A stretch of DNA of 14,538 nt, from positions 1 to 14,538 of the forward strand of contig CAYHOI010000047.1 in the NCBI GenBank assembly GCA_964358175.1, read 5' to 3'. Within the stretch, counting starts at the first letter, position 1. Each line of letters starts with the position of its first letter. Below are positions 1 through 5,636 of the stretch, one piece after another. The notes beneath the pieces were generated by a model. That model was given only the letters and a program-made list of their open reading frames with translations. It searched no databases and was not told the origin of the DNA. This stretch comes from CAYHOI01 sp964358175. GTDB lineage: Bacteria > Margulisbacteria > Riflemargulisbacteria > GWF2-35-9. The position numbers and the translations under genes were made by a program.

Positions 1-234
1 ATCAGTTCAACAAAGTCTTATACAGGGCATTTGCTGGGGGCAACCGGTTCCGTTGAGCTGGGTCTTTGTGTATTGGCTTTGAAGCATCGACAAGTTATTC
101 CTCCCTGGCAACTCGAAAATCCAATGCCCCAGATGACCTCCTTTATGAACCGTCCACCTGAAGGACAGCTAACGACTTGTCTAACGCTGAACTACGGGTT
201 TGGCGGGCATGTGGCGGCGATGGTGGTTTGCTAA
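1..234 (+). CDS. beta-ketoacyl-ACP synthase II-like, C-terminal part (5' cut by window)
   Basis: This is the last 77 residues of a fatty-acid elongation condensing enzyme, open at the 5' edge. It begins ISSTKSYTGHLLGATGSVEL, which matches the KAS II (FabF) segment STKxxTGHxLGAAG carrying the conserved active-site lysine and one catalytic histidine. It ends with a YGFGGH motif where FabF proteins normally have FGFGGTN. The enzyme condenses malonyl-ACP with acyl-ACP in the cytoplasm. The active-site cysteine and the other catalytic histidine lie outside the window, so I cannot exclude a KAS-like paralogue such as a chain-length-factor-type protein or an enzyme of a secondary pathway. The changed GGTN (here GGHV) is a mild hint of that. 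The stop is TAA at 232-234, and the next gene's putative promoter overlaps this stop. Confidence 0.85.
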   Translation: MSSTKSYTGHLLGATGSVELGLCVLALKHRQVIPPWQLENPMPQMTSFMNRPPEGQLTTCLTLNYGFGGHVAAMVVC

Positions 235-255
235 TCATCTGAAAGACCTTATAAT
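228..255 (+). promoter_or_regulatory. candidate sigma70-type promoter for the LCP gene
   Basis: A perfect TATAAT -10 hexamer lies at 250-255. A TTGCTA -35-like hexamer (4 of 6 matches) lies at 228-233, with a 16-base spacer. It overlaps the stop codon of the upstream ketoacyl synthase gene. The expected transcription start is about 261-264, directly at the GTG start codon at 265, so the transcript would be leaderless or nearly so. This is inferred from pattern match only. Confidence 0.4.
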
Positions 256-264
256 GGCTGAATC

Positions 265-1824
265 GTGTATCGAAAGCCTCCTCAGCGAACCCCAAGTCCT
301 ACCAAAGTACCCTTAATGATTAGTTCGATCATCGTATCTTTGATCTCGATGGCGGTTGGGCTCTACATGGGGATTCTTTTTAGTGAATGGACAGCCGTTA
401 ATTATCTTCTTGCACTACTCCCACAGAATCGTATTGAAGAGAGCAAGAATATCCTTATTTTGGGGTTAGATAGTGTGCAGGGGGTTAGTCGCTCGGATAC
501 GATTATGGTTGTAAATCTGAGTAAGACGAAACATCGAGTGGGAGTATTGTCGATTCCACGAGATACTTATGTTGATTTGGGAATTCATGGGAAAACGAAG
601 ATTAACCATGCCTATGTTTATGGAGGAGTTGCGCTCAGCAAAGTAGCCGTAGAGAAACTTCTTAAGGTGCCAATCGACTACTTCATTGTGCTCGAAATGA
701 GCGGTGTTCGACATATGATTACGCAGATGGGTGGCGTAGATATTGATGTCAAAGATCGAATGTACTATGTCGATCGTGCCGGTGATTTGTATATTGATTT
801 TAAGGCAGGGCGACATCATTTGGATGGAGGGCAGGCAGTTTCATACTTGAGGTATCGACATGATGTGGGTGGAGATATCGGTCGGGCGAAGAGACAACAG
901 GATTTTATCAAAGCGGTAGCCCAGAAGATGCTTTCTCCCCTCCAAGTTATCCGTTTGCCCCAGATTATCCATGACCTTCGAGGGTTTGTTCAAACGGATC
1001 TCACTGCCTCACAAATCTTTGTCCTGGCCATGGAACTCAGAGAAGCCTTTAAGTCAGAAAAAATACAGGTGAACACACTTCCTGGTTCTGAAAAAATGCT
1101 AGGGGGTGTTTTTTATTGGAATCCAAACCCAGAAGATATGACCGCCATGGTCTACCGTACACTCCACGGTCTTAGCACAATGAATATAGATCTTGCCCCT
1201 GCGTCTCAAGTTGCTCCACAGCAGGAGGTTTCTAGCTCCGAAATTCTTGCCGAGGAACCCAAGAAAGTTGAAACCGAAAAACGGTCTCATGAAAGGGCTG
1301 ATCGAGAGAGAGAAGAAAAGCGTGAGAGAGAAGGTATACAGAAAGTTGAAGCAGAACACAAGGCACAAGAAAGGTTGGCACGATCAGAGAGAGAGACCCT
1401 TGCTCGAGAGAAGGTAATAAAGCTGGAACAAGAGAAACGAGAGAAAGAAGCTTTACAGAAAGCAGAGACGGAGCGAAAAGAACGTGAAAAGTTGGCAAGT
1501 CAACGGACACTGATTTTTCCTGCAACATCAACGGTGAGCGTGGAGGTGCTTAACGGTAACGGGGTGGATGGGATTGCCTCAAAGGTTGCGAGCCAACTTC
1601 AATCGCGTGGGGTGAATGTGCCAAAGACGGGTGAGGCGGCACATCATAATTATCAAAATACCATGGTGGTCGACTGGAAGGGCAACGAGGCGGATGCCTT
1701 GCGACTAGCGAAAGCACTTCATATTAGCCCCGCGAATATCATCACCTATTATCTCCCGCAGAAAACACTGGGGATTACCCTCGTTGTTGGCAAAGACTGG
1801 AACAGTCTGGGGAAGCAGCACTAG
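265..1824 (+). CDS. LCP (LytR-CpsA-Psr) family cell-envelope glycopolymer ligase with LytR_C domain
   Basis: LCP enzymes transfer undecaprenyl-linked glycopolymers to the cell wall outside the membrane. The 519-residue protein has a short cytoplasmic N-terminus, one membrane segment (about 17-39), and an LCP core (about 60-225). The core shows the family landmarks NILILGLDS, SRSDTI, IPRDTY (R99), LRYRHD (R196, R198) and GRAKRQQ. A very charged Glu/Lys/Arg coiled-coil spacer follows (about 327-413), then a C-terminal LytR_C domain (about 423-512) beginning VSVEVLNGNG. The spacer holds a diverged tandem repeat of about 39 residues (352-372 resembles 391-411). An in-frame TGA at 259-261 leaves GTG 265 as the first possible start. 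No good Shine-Dalgarno precedes it, which fits the predicted leaderless promoter; ATG at 316 would cut into the membrane segment. The exact glycopolymer substrate cannot be told. Confidence 0.9.
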   Translation: MYRKPPQRTPSPTKVPLMISSIIVSLISMAVGLYMGILFSEWTAVNYLLALLPQNRIEESKNILILGLDSVQGVSRSDTIMVVNLSKTKHRVGVLSIPRDTYVDLGIHGKTKINHAYVYGGVALSKVAVEKLLKVPIDYFIVLEMSGVRHMITQMGGVDIDVKDRMYYVDRAGDLYIDFKAGRHHLDGGQAVSYLRYRHDVGGDIGRAKRQQDFIKAVAQKMLSPLQVIRLPQIIHDLRGFVQTDLTASQIFVLAMELREAFKSEKIQVNTLPGSEKMLGGVFYWNPNPEDMTAMVYRTLHGLSTMNIDLAPASQVAPQQEVSSSEILAEEPKKVETEKRSHERADREREEKREREGIQKVEAEHKAQERLARSERETLAREKVIKLEQEKREKEALQKAETERKEREKLASQRTLIFPATSTVSVEVLNGNGVDGIASKVASQLQSRGVNVPKTGEAAHHNYQNTMVVDWKGNEADALRLAKALHISPANIITYYLPQKTLGITLVVGKDWNSLGKQH

Positions 1825-1903
1825 CCCCTTTTCATTCAACACCCTATAGATGAGGTCTTGAAATTCTCAGGGAGGGTTTCGTTTTTAAGCCTTTATTTTC
1901 ATG

Positions 1904-1920
1904 GAAAGATCCCAAGCCTT
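1904..1920 (-). repeat. 17-base word repeated inverted at 12959-12975
   Basis: On the minus strand this reads AAGGCTTGGGATCTTTC. The + strand at 12959-12975 reads AAGGCTTGGAATCTTTC, so 16 of 17 bases match in opposite orientation. Both copies lie in noncoding DNA next to or inside a long hairpin. The similarity fades on both sides. It may mark a dispersed repeat family. Confidence 0.5.
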
Positions 1921-1923
1921 AAC

Positions 1924-1996
1924 CCTGGTTTCGCAAAATGTCTCTGGAGCCCAATGATGACGTGGAGGCACCCCTTCCAGAGACAACGAAATCAGG
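1924..1996. repeat. long imperfect inverted repeat / hairpin downstream of the LCP gene
   Basis: Two stacked arms pair. CCTGGTTTCG (1924-1933) pairs with CGAAATCAGG (1987-1996), ten pairs with one G-T. TGTCTCTGGA (1939-1948) pairs perfectly with TCCAGAGACA (1976-1985). An asymmetric internal loop (caaaa against a) separates the arms, and the apical loop is 27 bases. No T-run follows, so it is not a classical intrinsic terminator. It lies in the 255-base gap between the LCP gene and the convergent orphan gene, where I see no other feature. It could be a 3'-end processing hairpin, a bidirectional terminator of another type, a small structured RNA or a REP-like element. Confidence 0.6.
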
Positions 1997-2079
1997 AAAA
2001 CGCTACAGCCCAGTCGTGGCGCGGATGTCTCTTTTCGCAATAACGATACCATGCGGCTTCCAGCCAATCAAAAATATTT

Positions 2080-2538
2080 TTATGCGAAACTAGGGTTAAT
2101 AGAGTACCTTTTCCCATCAGTATCTAGACCATAAACAGTCTCGCCTTTCTCATTAGCAATTTTTTGAAGCAGTTCGCGCAATATTGTATTGACTGCCTTC
2201 ATTCCCTCAGAATCATAATACTTACTGAGTTCGGTGTTATATACATAAGGGTTACCTACAGTCCCATCACCCCTACCGATGACACTAATTAGTGCCTCTA
2301 TTGTTGGCCCGAGACTTATATCGGGTAGCCTCGGGACTCTGGCAACGACTTCTCCATCATTCATTTTGACTAACCCACCTTCTTTTGAGTAGCCCAAAAC
2401 CTCTCCAGCTTTCAGGAAATAGAGTGGCTGACCCCCATTGAATGTAGAGAGTTCCTCAATAAAATGCTCGAACCGATTATCACGAATTGCTTCATTTCCA
2501 TATTTCGTACAAAACTTAAGGGTTCTATGTCGAACCAT
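2080..2538 (-). CDS. hypothetical protein, 152 residues, no recognised family
   Basis: This is the only substantial minus-strand gene in the window. The product is soluble and mixed alpha/beta by eye, with no signal peptide or membrane segment. A Gly-rich beta-like middle (about 34-75, with GGQPLYFLKAGEVLGYSKEG) is followed by a helical stretch near 113-133 (GMKAVNTILRELLQKIANEK) and a C-terminal YGLDTDGKRY. I recognise no catalytic motif or family. The ATG at 2538 is the only start between the stop and the upstream in-frame TAG, and it lacks an obvious Shine-Dalgarno. The gene is divergent from the orphan gene at 2993, with a structured 454-base region between them, and convergent with the LCP gene. 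Continuous reading over 152 codons and sensible composition favour a real gene, possibly acquired. Confidence 0.6.
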   Translation of the reverse strand: MVRHRTLKFCTKYGNEAIRDNRFEHFIEELSTFNGGQPLYFLKAGEVLGYSKEGGLVKMNDGEVVARVPRLPDISLGPTIEALISVIGRGDGTVGNPYVYNTELSKYYDSEGMKAVNTILRELLQKIANEKGETVYGLDTDGKRYSINPSFA

Positions 2539-2559
2539 TAAATCGCTGCACGCCCAGAT

Positions 2560-2589
2560 ATACTAAGACTTAATTGATTTTCGGATCAA
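2560..2589 (-). promoter_or_regulatory. weak candidate promoter for the minus-strand orphan gene
   Basis: On the minus strand TTGATC (plus 2584-2589) and TAGTAT (plus 2560-2565) are spaced by 18 bases. Each matches the -35 or -10 consensus at four of six positions. The start would fall near 2552, about 14 bases before the ATG. It overlaps the A/T-rich hairpin at 2572-2591. Weak, pattern-only evidence. Confidence 0.2.
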
Positions 2590-2591
2590 TT
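2572..2591 (+). other. A/T-rich hairpin followed by a short T-run
   Basis: AATTGAT (2572-2578) pairs perfectly with ATCAATT (2585-2591) across a six-base loop (tttcgg). The run TTTTT covers 2590-2594. The shape resembles a weak + strand intrinsic terminator, but no + strand gene ends here, and the stem is almost all A/T. It may serve as an insulator or operator in the divergent region, or be incidental. Confidence 0.3.
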
Positions 2592-2600
2592 TTTCTTGTA

Positions 2601-2639
2601 GTGAGCGGTTCGACTCGCTCACCGTGACACCTGTCGAAC
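2601..2639. repeat. overlapping, mutually exclusive inverted repeats
   Basis: GTGAGCG (2601-2607) pairs perfectly with CGCTCAC (2616-2622) around an eight-base loop. Inside that loop GTTCGAC (2608-2614) pairs perfectly with GTCGAAC (2633-2639). The two 7-bp stems can form a pseudoknot-like or alternating fold. The sequence has the look of dispersed GTGAGC/GTCGAA palindromes seen between genes in many bacterial genomes; that comparison is from memory. Confidence 0.55.
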
Positions 2640-2649
2640 TAGTCTTAGT

Positions 2650-2758
2650 TATACTGAGCGGTCACTGAGCTTGTCGAAGTGCTATTGGTTTTCAGGTTTT
2701 GGAAAAACCGCCATCGCAAGATCTAGCGAAGCGTCAAAACCAATTCGGTCGAAGTATA
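2650..2758. repeat. multibranched inverted-repeat element
   Basis: TATACT (2650-2655) closes with AGTATA (2753-2758). Inside, CACT (2663-2666) pairs with AGTG (2678-2681). ATTGGTTTT (2684-2692) pairs perfectly with AAAACCAAT (2736-2744). Nested within that arm, GGTTTT (2695-2700) pairs with AAAACC (2704-2709) and TCGC (2714-2717) pairs with GCGA (2726-2729) around AGATCT. TCGAAGT is directly repeated at 2674-2680 and 2749-2755. The layout could be a structured RNA with three or four arms, or a small non-autonomous mobile or REP-like element. No ORF crosses it. Confidence 0.55.
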
Positions 2759-2759
2759 T

Positions 2760-2811
2760 CCCAAGAAAAATAAAACGGAAAAAAGCCATGTTTTAAAAAT
2801 AGCATCTTGGG
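2760..2811. repeat. hairpin CCCAAGA / TCTTGGG
   Basis: CCCAAGA (2760-2766) pairs with TCTTGGG (2805-2811). The enclosed A/T-rich segment contains a weaker second stem between GCCATG-side and AAATAGC-side bases (about 2785-2803). It directly abuts the multibranched element, so inverted repeats are nearly continuous from 2572 to 2811. Confidence 0.4.
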
Positions 2812-2869
2812 GAACATTAACTATTAAGAAATAAGCAAGCAAGGATTATAAATGCGAATTTTAACGAAT

Positions 2870-2917
2870 AAGGAGGTCAGGTTGAGCGGTGTAAGGTCGA
2901 CTGCTAAGAAAATATGA
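2870..2917 (+). other. strong ribosome-binding site followed by a tiny TTG-initiated ORF
   Basis: AAGGAGGT (2870-2877) is the strongest Shine-Dalgarno match in the accessory region, yet no long ORF follows it. Four bases later TTG (2882) opens an 11-codon ORF ending at TGA 2915-2917, which overlaps ATG 2914 as ATGA. That ATG starts a six-codon ORF (MNKGKV, to 2934), whose TGA overlaps ATG 2931. The chain leads toward the orphan gene at 2993. It may be a leader, or a decayed gene start. Confidence 0.25.
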
Positions 2918-2930
2918 ATAAGGGAAAAGT

Positions 2931-2981
2931 ATGAATGCCATTATTAGTGAACACGATTTATCTATGTGTCATAATCTTTAG
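2931..2981 (+). CDS. possible 16-residue leader peptide before the orphan gene
   Basis: ATG 2931 opens MNAIISEHDLSMCHNL and ends at TAG 2979-2981. AGGGAAAAG just upstream is a fair ribosome-binding site. The stop overlaps the AGGGAGGT ribosome-binding site of the 211-residue gene (2980-2987), an arrangement that would couple translation of the two. There are no runs of one amino acid as in classical attenuator leaders. It could be chance in A/T-rich DNA. Confidence 0.25.
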   Translation: MNAIISEHDLSMCHNL

Positions 2982-2992
2982 GGAGGTAAAAT

Positions 2993-3628
2993 ATGTTAAA
3001 AAATAAAATAATATCGGTGAAAACAGACACTGCGATGCAAAGCAAACACACAATAGAGATTGGTCAAAATGAGCCTTTATTTGTTAATCTCAGGCGTGGC
3101 CATCTACCATATGAGAGGATCACAAGACCTTTGCCTCAAGGGACAGAAATAGGAGATACGATTTTTCTCAAGCTCGAAGTAAGAGGAACGATTTTGACTT
3201 TCTCTGCAACAATCACTGATATGTGGGAGTCGACTGATACCCGATATAAGGATGCAAAGGATATCGTTCTTGGATCGATATCAGAAATCTTCGAAAAAAA
3301 TGGTAAGCCAGTGCATGGAACTGACCGTAATGGGAATAATGTTGAGGAAAAACCTGTAGTTCCTCAAATGGCGCCAGATAGCCCTGAATACTATCTTGCT
3401 TACCTACGTAATTCTGACCATATTAATATGCTCGAACCAACAGGAGATGATCCTAGAAGCCCTGTTCATGATAAGGATGATGCCTTACAAGAACTAGCTG
3501 ACGAGTATAACCGTATAGGACAGCACGGAGAAAAAGACTGGTATGTAAAAGGGGGTAAAGTCACCAACGAAAATAAGGAAGCCAAAGAATATGCCAATAC
3601 GCTTGAAGGGTATTTAAGAGGAGATTAG
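2993..3628 (+). CDS. hypothetical protein, 211 residues, no recognised family
   Basis: The product is a soluble, hydrophilic, acidic protein with no signal peptide or membrane segment. The N-terminal half (about 24-100) looks beta-rich, with GDTIFLKLEVRGTILTFSAT and DMWEST. The C-terminal half (about 130-211) is rich in Asp, Glu, Lys and Asn and reads as helical or disordered (DDALQELADEYNRIGQHGEK). I recognise no family or catalytic motif. The ATG has an excellent AGGGAGGT ribosome-binding site five bases upstream (2980-2987), which makes translation likely. It is flanked by the structured divergent region on the left and a hairpin and recQ on the right, and appears more A/T-rich than the atp genes. 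Together with the minus-strand gene at 2080 it looks like accessory cargo. Confidence 0.65.
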   Translation: MLKNKIISVKTDTAMQSKHTIEIGQNEPLFVNLRRGHLPYERITRPLPQGTEIGDTIFLKLEVRGTILTFSATITDMWESTDTRYKDAKDIVLGSISEIFEKNGKPVHGTDRNGNNVEEKPVVPQMAPDSPEYYLAYLRNSDHINMLEPTGDDPRSPVHDKDDALQELADEYNRIGQHGEKDWYVKGGKVTNENKEAKEYANTLEGYLRGD

Positions 3629-3632
3629 TTTA

Positions 3633-3665
3633 ATCCAGCCTGAACTATTGTTCAGAATCTTGGAT
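3633..3665 (+). other. two-step hairpin after the orphan gene
   Basis: CTGAAC (3640-3645) pairs with GTTCAG (3650-3655) around a tatt loop. Outside it ATCCA (3633-3637) pairs with TGGAT (3661-3665). It begins five bases after the stop codon of the 211-residue gene. There is no T-run, so it is a poor intrinsic terminator. It may be a transcript 3' end or processing hairpin. Confidence 0.4.
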
Positions 3666-3753
3666 ATGTAGATAGAGTGAGCGGTGCTGAAACGGTAAAT
3701 ATTGATTTGCGAACATTGGGAAAGAGTGAAGGGTGGTGATACAATGCCTTCGC

Positions 3754-5547
3754 ATGGAAAAAGACCTCAAAGAATATTTCGGATTTAACAGTTTCAGGCC
3801 TTATCAACGAGAAATTGTTGCCGAACTACTTGACGGACGCGATGTCGTAGCTCTCCTGCCAACAGGATCAGGGAAATCCCTATGCTACCAGCTCCCCGCA
3901 GTCATGCTGCCAGGGACGGCCATTGTCGTTTCTCCACTAATCGCATTAATGCAAGATCAAGTGGCAGGTTTGCTCAAAAACAATATCAAGGTCGCCACGA
4001 TTAACAGTAGTATGGACTATTCAGAGATTAACAAAATATTGAATCACATTGAGGACTATAAGCTGATTTATGTGGCTCCTGAACGTTTTGCATCAGAGAG
4101 TTTCATCAGATCGATCAAAGCTGCTGCGGTATCTTTATTTGTCATTGATGAGGCCCATTGTATTTCTGAATGGGGTCATGTTTTCAGAAAAGATTATCGA
4201 AAGCTATCTTCGATCAAGGAAAATTTTCCGAAAACGCCCATCATCGCTGTTACCGCAACTGCAACCAAGCAAGTTGCCCTGGATATTGTTAAGCAGCTGG
4301 GTATTGAAAATGCCAGGGTCATCATCAGCAGTTTTGACCGAACCAACCTAACCATTCGGATTCATGAGCGAGTTGACAAAAACAATCAGGTACTCGATTT
4401 CTTGAAAACCCATGAGGGTGAGTCTGGAATTATTTATGTTTCAACAAGAAAGAAAACAGACGAGATGCACGAATTTCTACAAAAGAAAGGTTTTGAGGTG
4501 GTCAAATACCATGCAGGACTCACACCGCAGGAACGCACACAAGCGCACACACAGTTTATTGGCGACCATGTTAAGCTTATCGTCGCCACGGTTGCATTTG
4601 GTATGGGTATCGACAAGCCAGACGTTCGGTTTGTCCTTCATCTCACAATGCCGAGAAATCTTGAGCAATACTATCAAGAAATAGGACGAGCGGGGCGAGA
4701 CGGACTTCCTTCAGATTGTCTGATGCTATATTCTCCTGAGGAGTTGGTTCTTTATAAGCGATTTATGAATGATTACGAAGAACAATCTATACGCTTAAAC
4801 ATGACAAGAAAGATAGATCAGATGTTTGCGTTGTGCCATTCCATCGTATGCAGAAGAAAAGAGATGCTCCACTACTTTGGAGAAGACTACCCGCAGAGCA
4901 ATTGTGGGAACTGCGATAATTGTCTGGATGAGGTGGAAAAAGTGGAAGGCACGATGCTTGCACAAAAAATATTATCCTGTGTTTACAGGCTTCACCAACA
5001 ATTTGGCATCAACTATGTCATAGACATTCTCATGGGTTCTAAGAAACAGGACGTTTTGCATCGAGGCCATCATCGACTATCCACCTACGGGATTCTAGCT
5101 GAGGAAACGCGCAGTGACCTTAAACATTATATTTTCTCTCTTATGAGTGCTGGCTATCTTGAGGTTACAGAGGGCGACTTCCCCCTCCTTGTCCTGACAG
5201 AGTCCTCTGCTAAAATTCTCTCAGGCGGAGAACAACTATTCTTTAAGAAGAAGAAGGAGCGAAGTCACCGAAAAACAAAAGAGGCTCTGCAAAGTTTAAT
5301 TGTAAATGATGAGCTTTTTCAGAAATTAAGGGTGTTAAGACTGGAAATATCCAGAGCAGAGCAGATTCCTCCCTTCTGGGTGTTTAGCGATAAAACGCTC
5401 ATTGAAATGAGCAACAGAATGCCGATCATTCTAGAAGATTTCCTTGATATCAATGGTGTCGGAGACGTAAAGGCAAGCAAGTATTCGAAGCCGTTTATGG
5501 ATTGTATTCGTGAGTATTCGCACGAGTATGCGAAAAGGAATCCCTGA
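3754..5547 (+). CDS. recQ: ATP-dependent DNA helicase RecQ
   Basis: This is a 3'-5' superfamily 2 helicase of recombination and replication-fork repair. From ATG 3754 it has 597 residues, the family's usual size. Motifs in order are FRPYQ (0), LLPTGSGKS (I), VVSPLIALMQDQV (Ia), DEAH at 132-135 (II), AVTATAT (III), GIIYVSTRK (IV), VATVAFGMGIDKPDVR (V) and QEIGRAGRDG (VI). The zinc site is C366, C384, C387 and C390, followed by a winged-helix region and a C-terminal HRDC domain (about 523-590). The aromatic-rich loop reads EWGHVFR where the family has WGHDFR, a loss of the conserved aspartate (V143). The start is ambiguous: in-frame GTG codons at 3733 and 3736 would add seven or six residues, but ATG 3754 matches normal RecQ N-termini. 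No clear ribosome-binding site serves any of them. Confidence 0.95.
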   Translation: MEKDLKEYFGFNSFRPYQREIVAELLDGRDVVALLPTGSGKSLCYQLPAVMLPGTAIVVSPLIALMQDQVAGLLKNNIKVATINSSMDYSEINKILNHIEDYKLIYVAPERFASESFIRSIKAAAVSLFVIDEAHCISEWGHVFRKDYRKLSSIKENFPKTPIIAVTATATKQVALDIVKQLGIENARVIISSFDRTNLTIRIHERVDKNNQVLDFLKTHEGESGIIYVSTRKKTDEMHEFLQKKGFEVVKYHAGLTPQERTQAHTQFIGDHVKLIVATVAFGMGIDKPDVRFVLHLTMPRNLEQYYQEIGRAGRDGLPSDCLMLYSPEELVLYKRFMNDYEEQSIRLNMTRKIDQMFALCHSIVCRRKEMLHYFGEDYPQSNCGNCDNCLDEVEKVEGTMLAQKILSCVYRLHQQFGINYVIDILMGSKKQDVLHRGHHRLSTYGILAEETRSDLKHYIFSLMSAGYLEVTEGDFPLLVLTESSAKILSGGEQLFFKKKKERSHRKTKEALQSLIVNDELFQKLRVLRLEISRAEQIPPFWVFSDKTLIEMSNRMPIILEDFLDINGVGDVKASKYSKPFMDCIREYSHEYAKRNP

Positions 5548-5567
5548 ACACACCACCAAAAACGCTA

Positions 5568-5597
5568 TTTACGAAAAATGCTATCCCACGGTAAGAT
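5568..5597 (+). promoter_or_regulatory. weak candidate promoter for the atp operon
   Basis: The 89-base gap between recQ and atpB holds TTTACG (5568-5573) and TAAGAT (5592-5597) with an 18-base spacer, each matching four of six consensus positions. The region also has the palindrome TCGCGA near 5599 and a good ribosome-binding site AAGGAGAGG (5619-5627) ten bases before the atpB GTG. No atpI or atpZ gene precedes atpB. Alternatively the operon could be read through from recQ. Confidence 0.25.
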
Positions 5598-5636
5598 ATC
5601 GCGAGGTTTTAATGTGCGAAGGAGAGGTGTGGTCAG

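Larger units (their letters stand above)
2602..3685 (+). repeat. four intergenic copies of TGAGCGGT around the orphan-gene region
   Basis: The octamer TGAGCGGT occurs at 2602-2609, 2655-2662, 2883-2890 and 3678-3685, all on the + strand. All are outside genes, flanking the orphan gene at 2993-3628 and preceding recQ. One further copy at 698-705 lies inside the LCP coding region, so single occurrences are not diagnostic. The interval given spans the first to last intergenic copy. Confidence 0.45.

Noticed and set aside
466..819. 117-codon minus-strand frame within the LCP gene
   Set aside because: Shadow of a clearly conserved LCP core on the + strand; no motif and no ribosome-binding site.
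1809..1832. GGGG/CCCC stem with a short T-run at the end of the LCP gene, resembling a terminator
   Set aside because: Only four pairs with a 12-base loop and a broken T-run; too weak to call.
1858..2067. Short open frames on both strands after the LCP gene
   Set aside because: Both are about 60 codons, lack ribosome-binding sites and protein-like composition, and lie across the 1924-1996 hairpin.
2889..2894. Start-stop GTG TAA after the AAGGAGGT site
   Set aside because: GTGTAA minimal ORFs occur by chance, and the TTG reading has equal or better support.
2540..2992. CRISPR array or integron attC site
   Set aside because: The repeats here are inverted or short and irregularly spaced, without unit repeat-spacer structure. 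No integrase, cas gene or attC core pair was found.
2080..3628. Insertion sequence or prophage fragment carrying the orphan genes
   Set aside because: No transposase, integrase, terminal inverted repeats with target duplication, or tRNA target is visible in the window.
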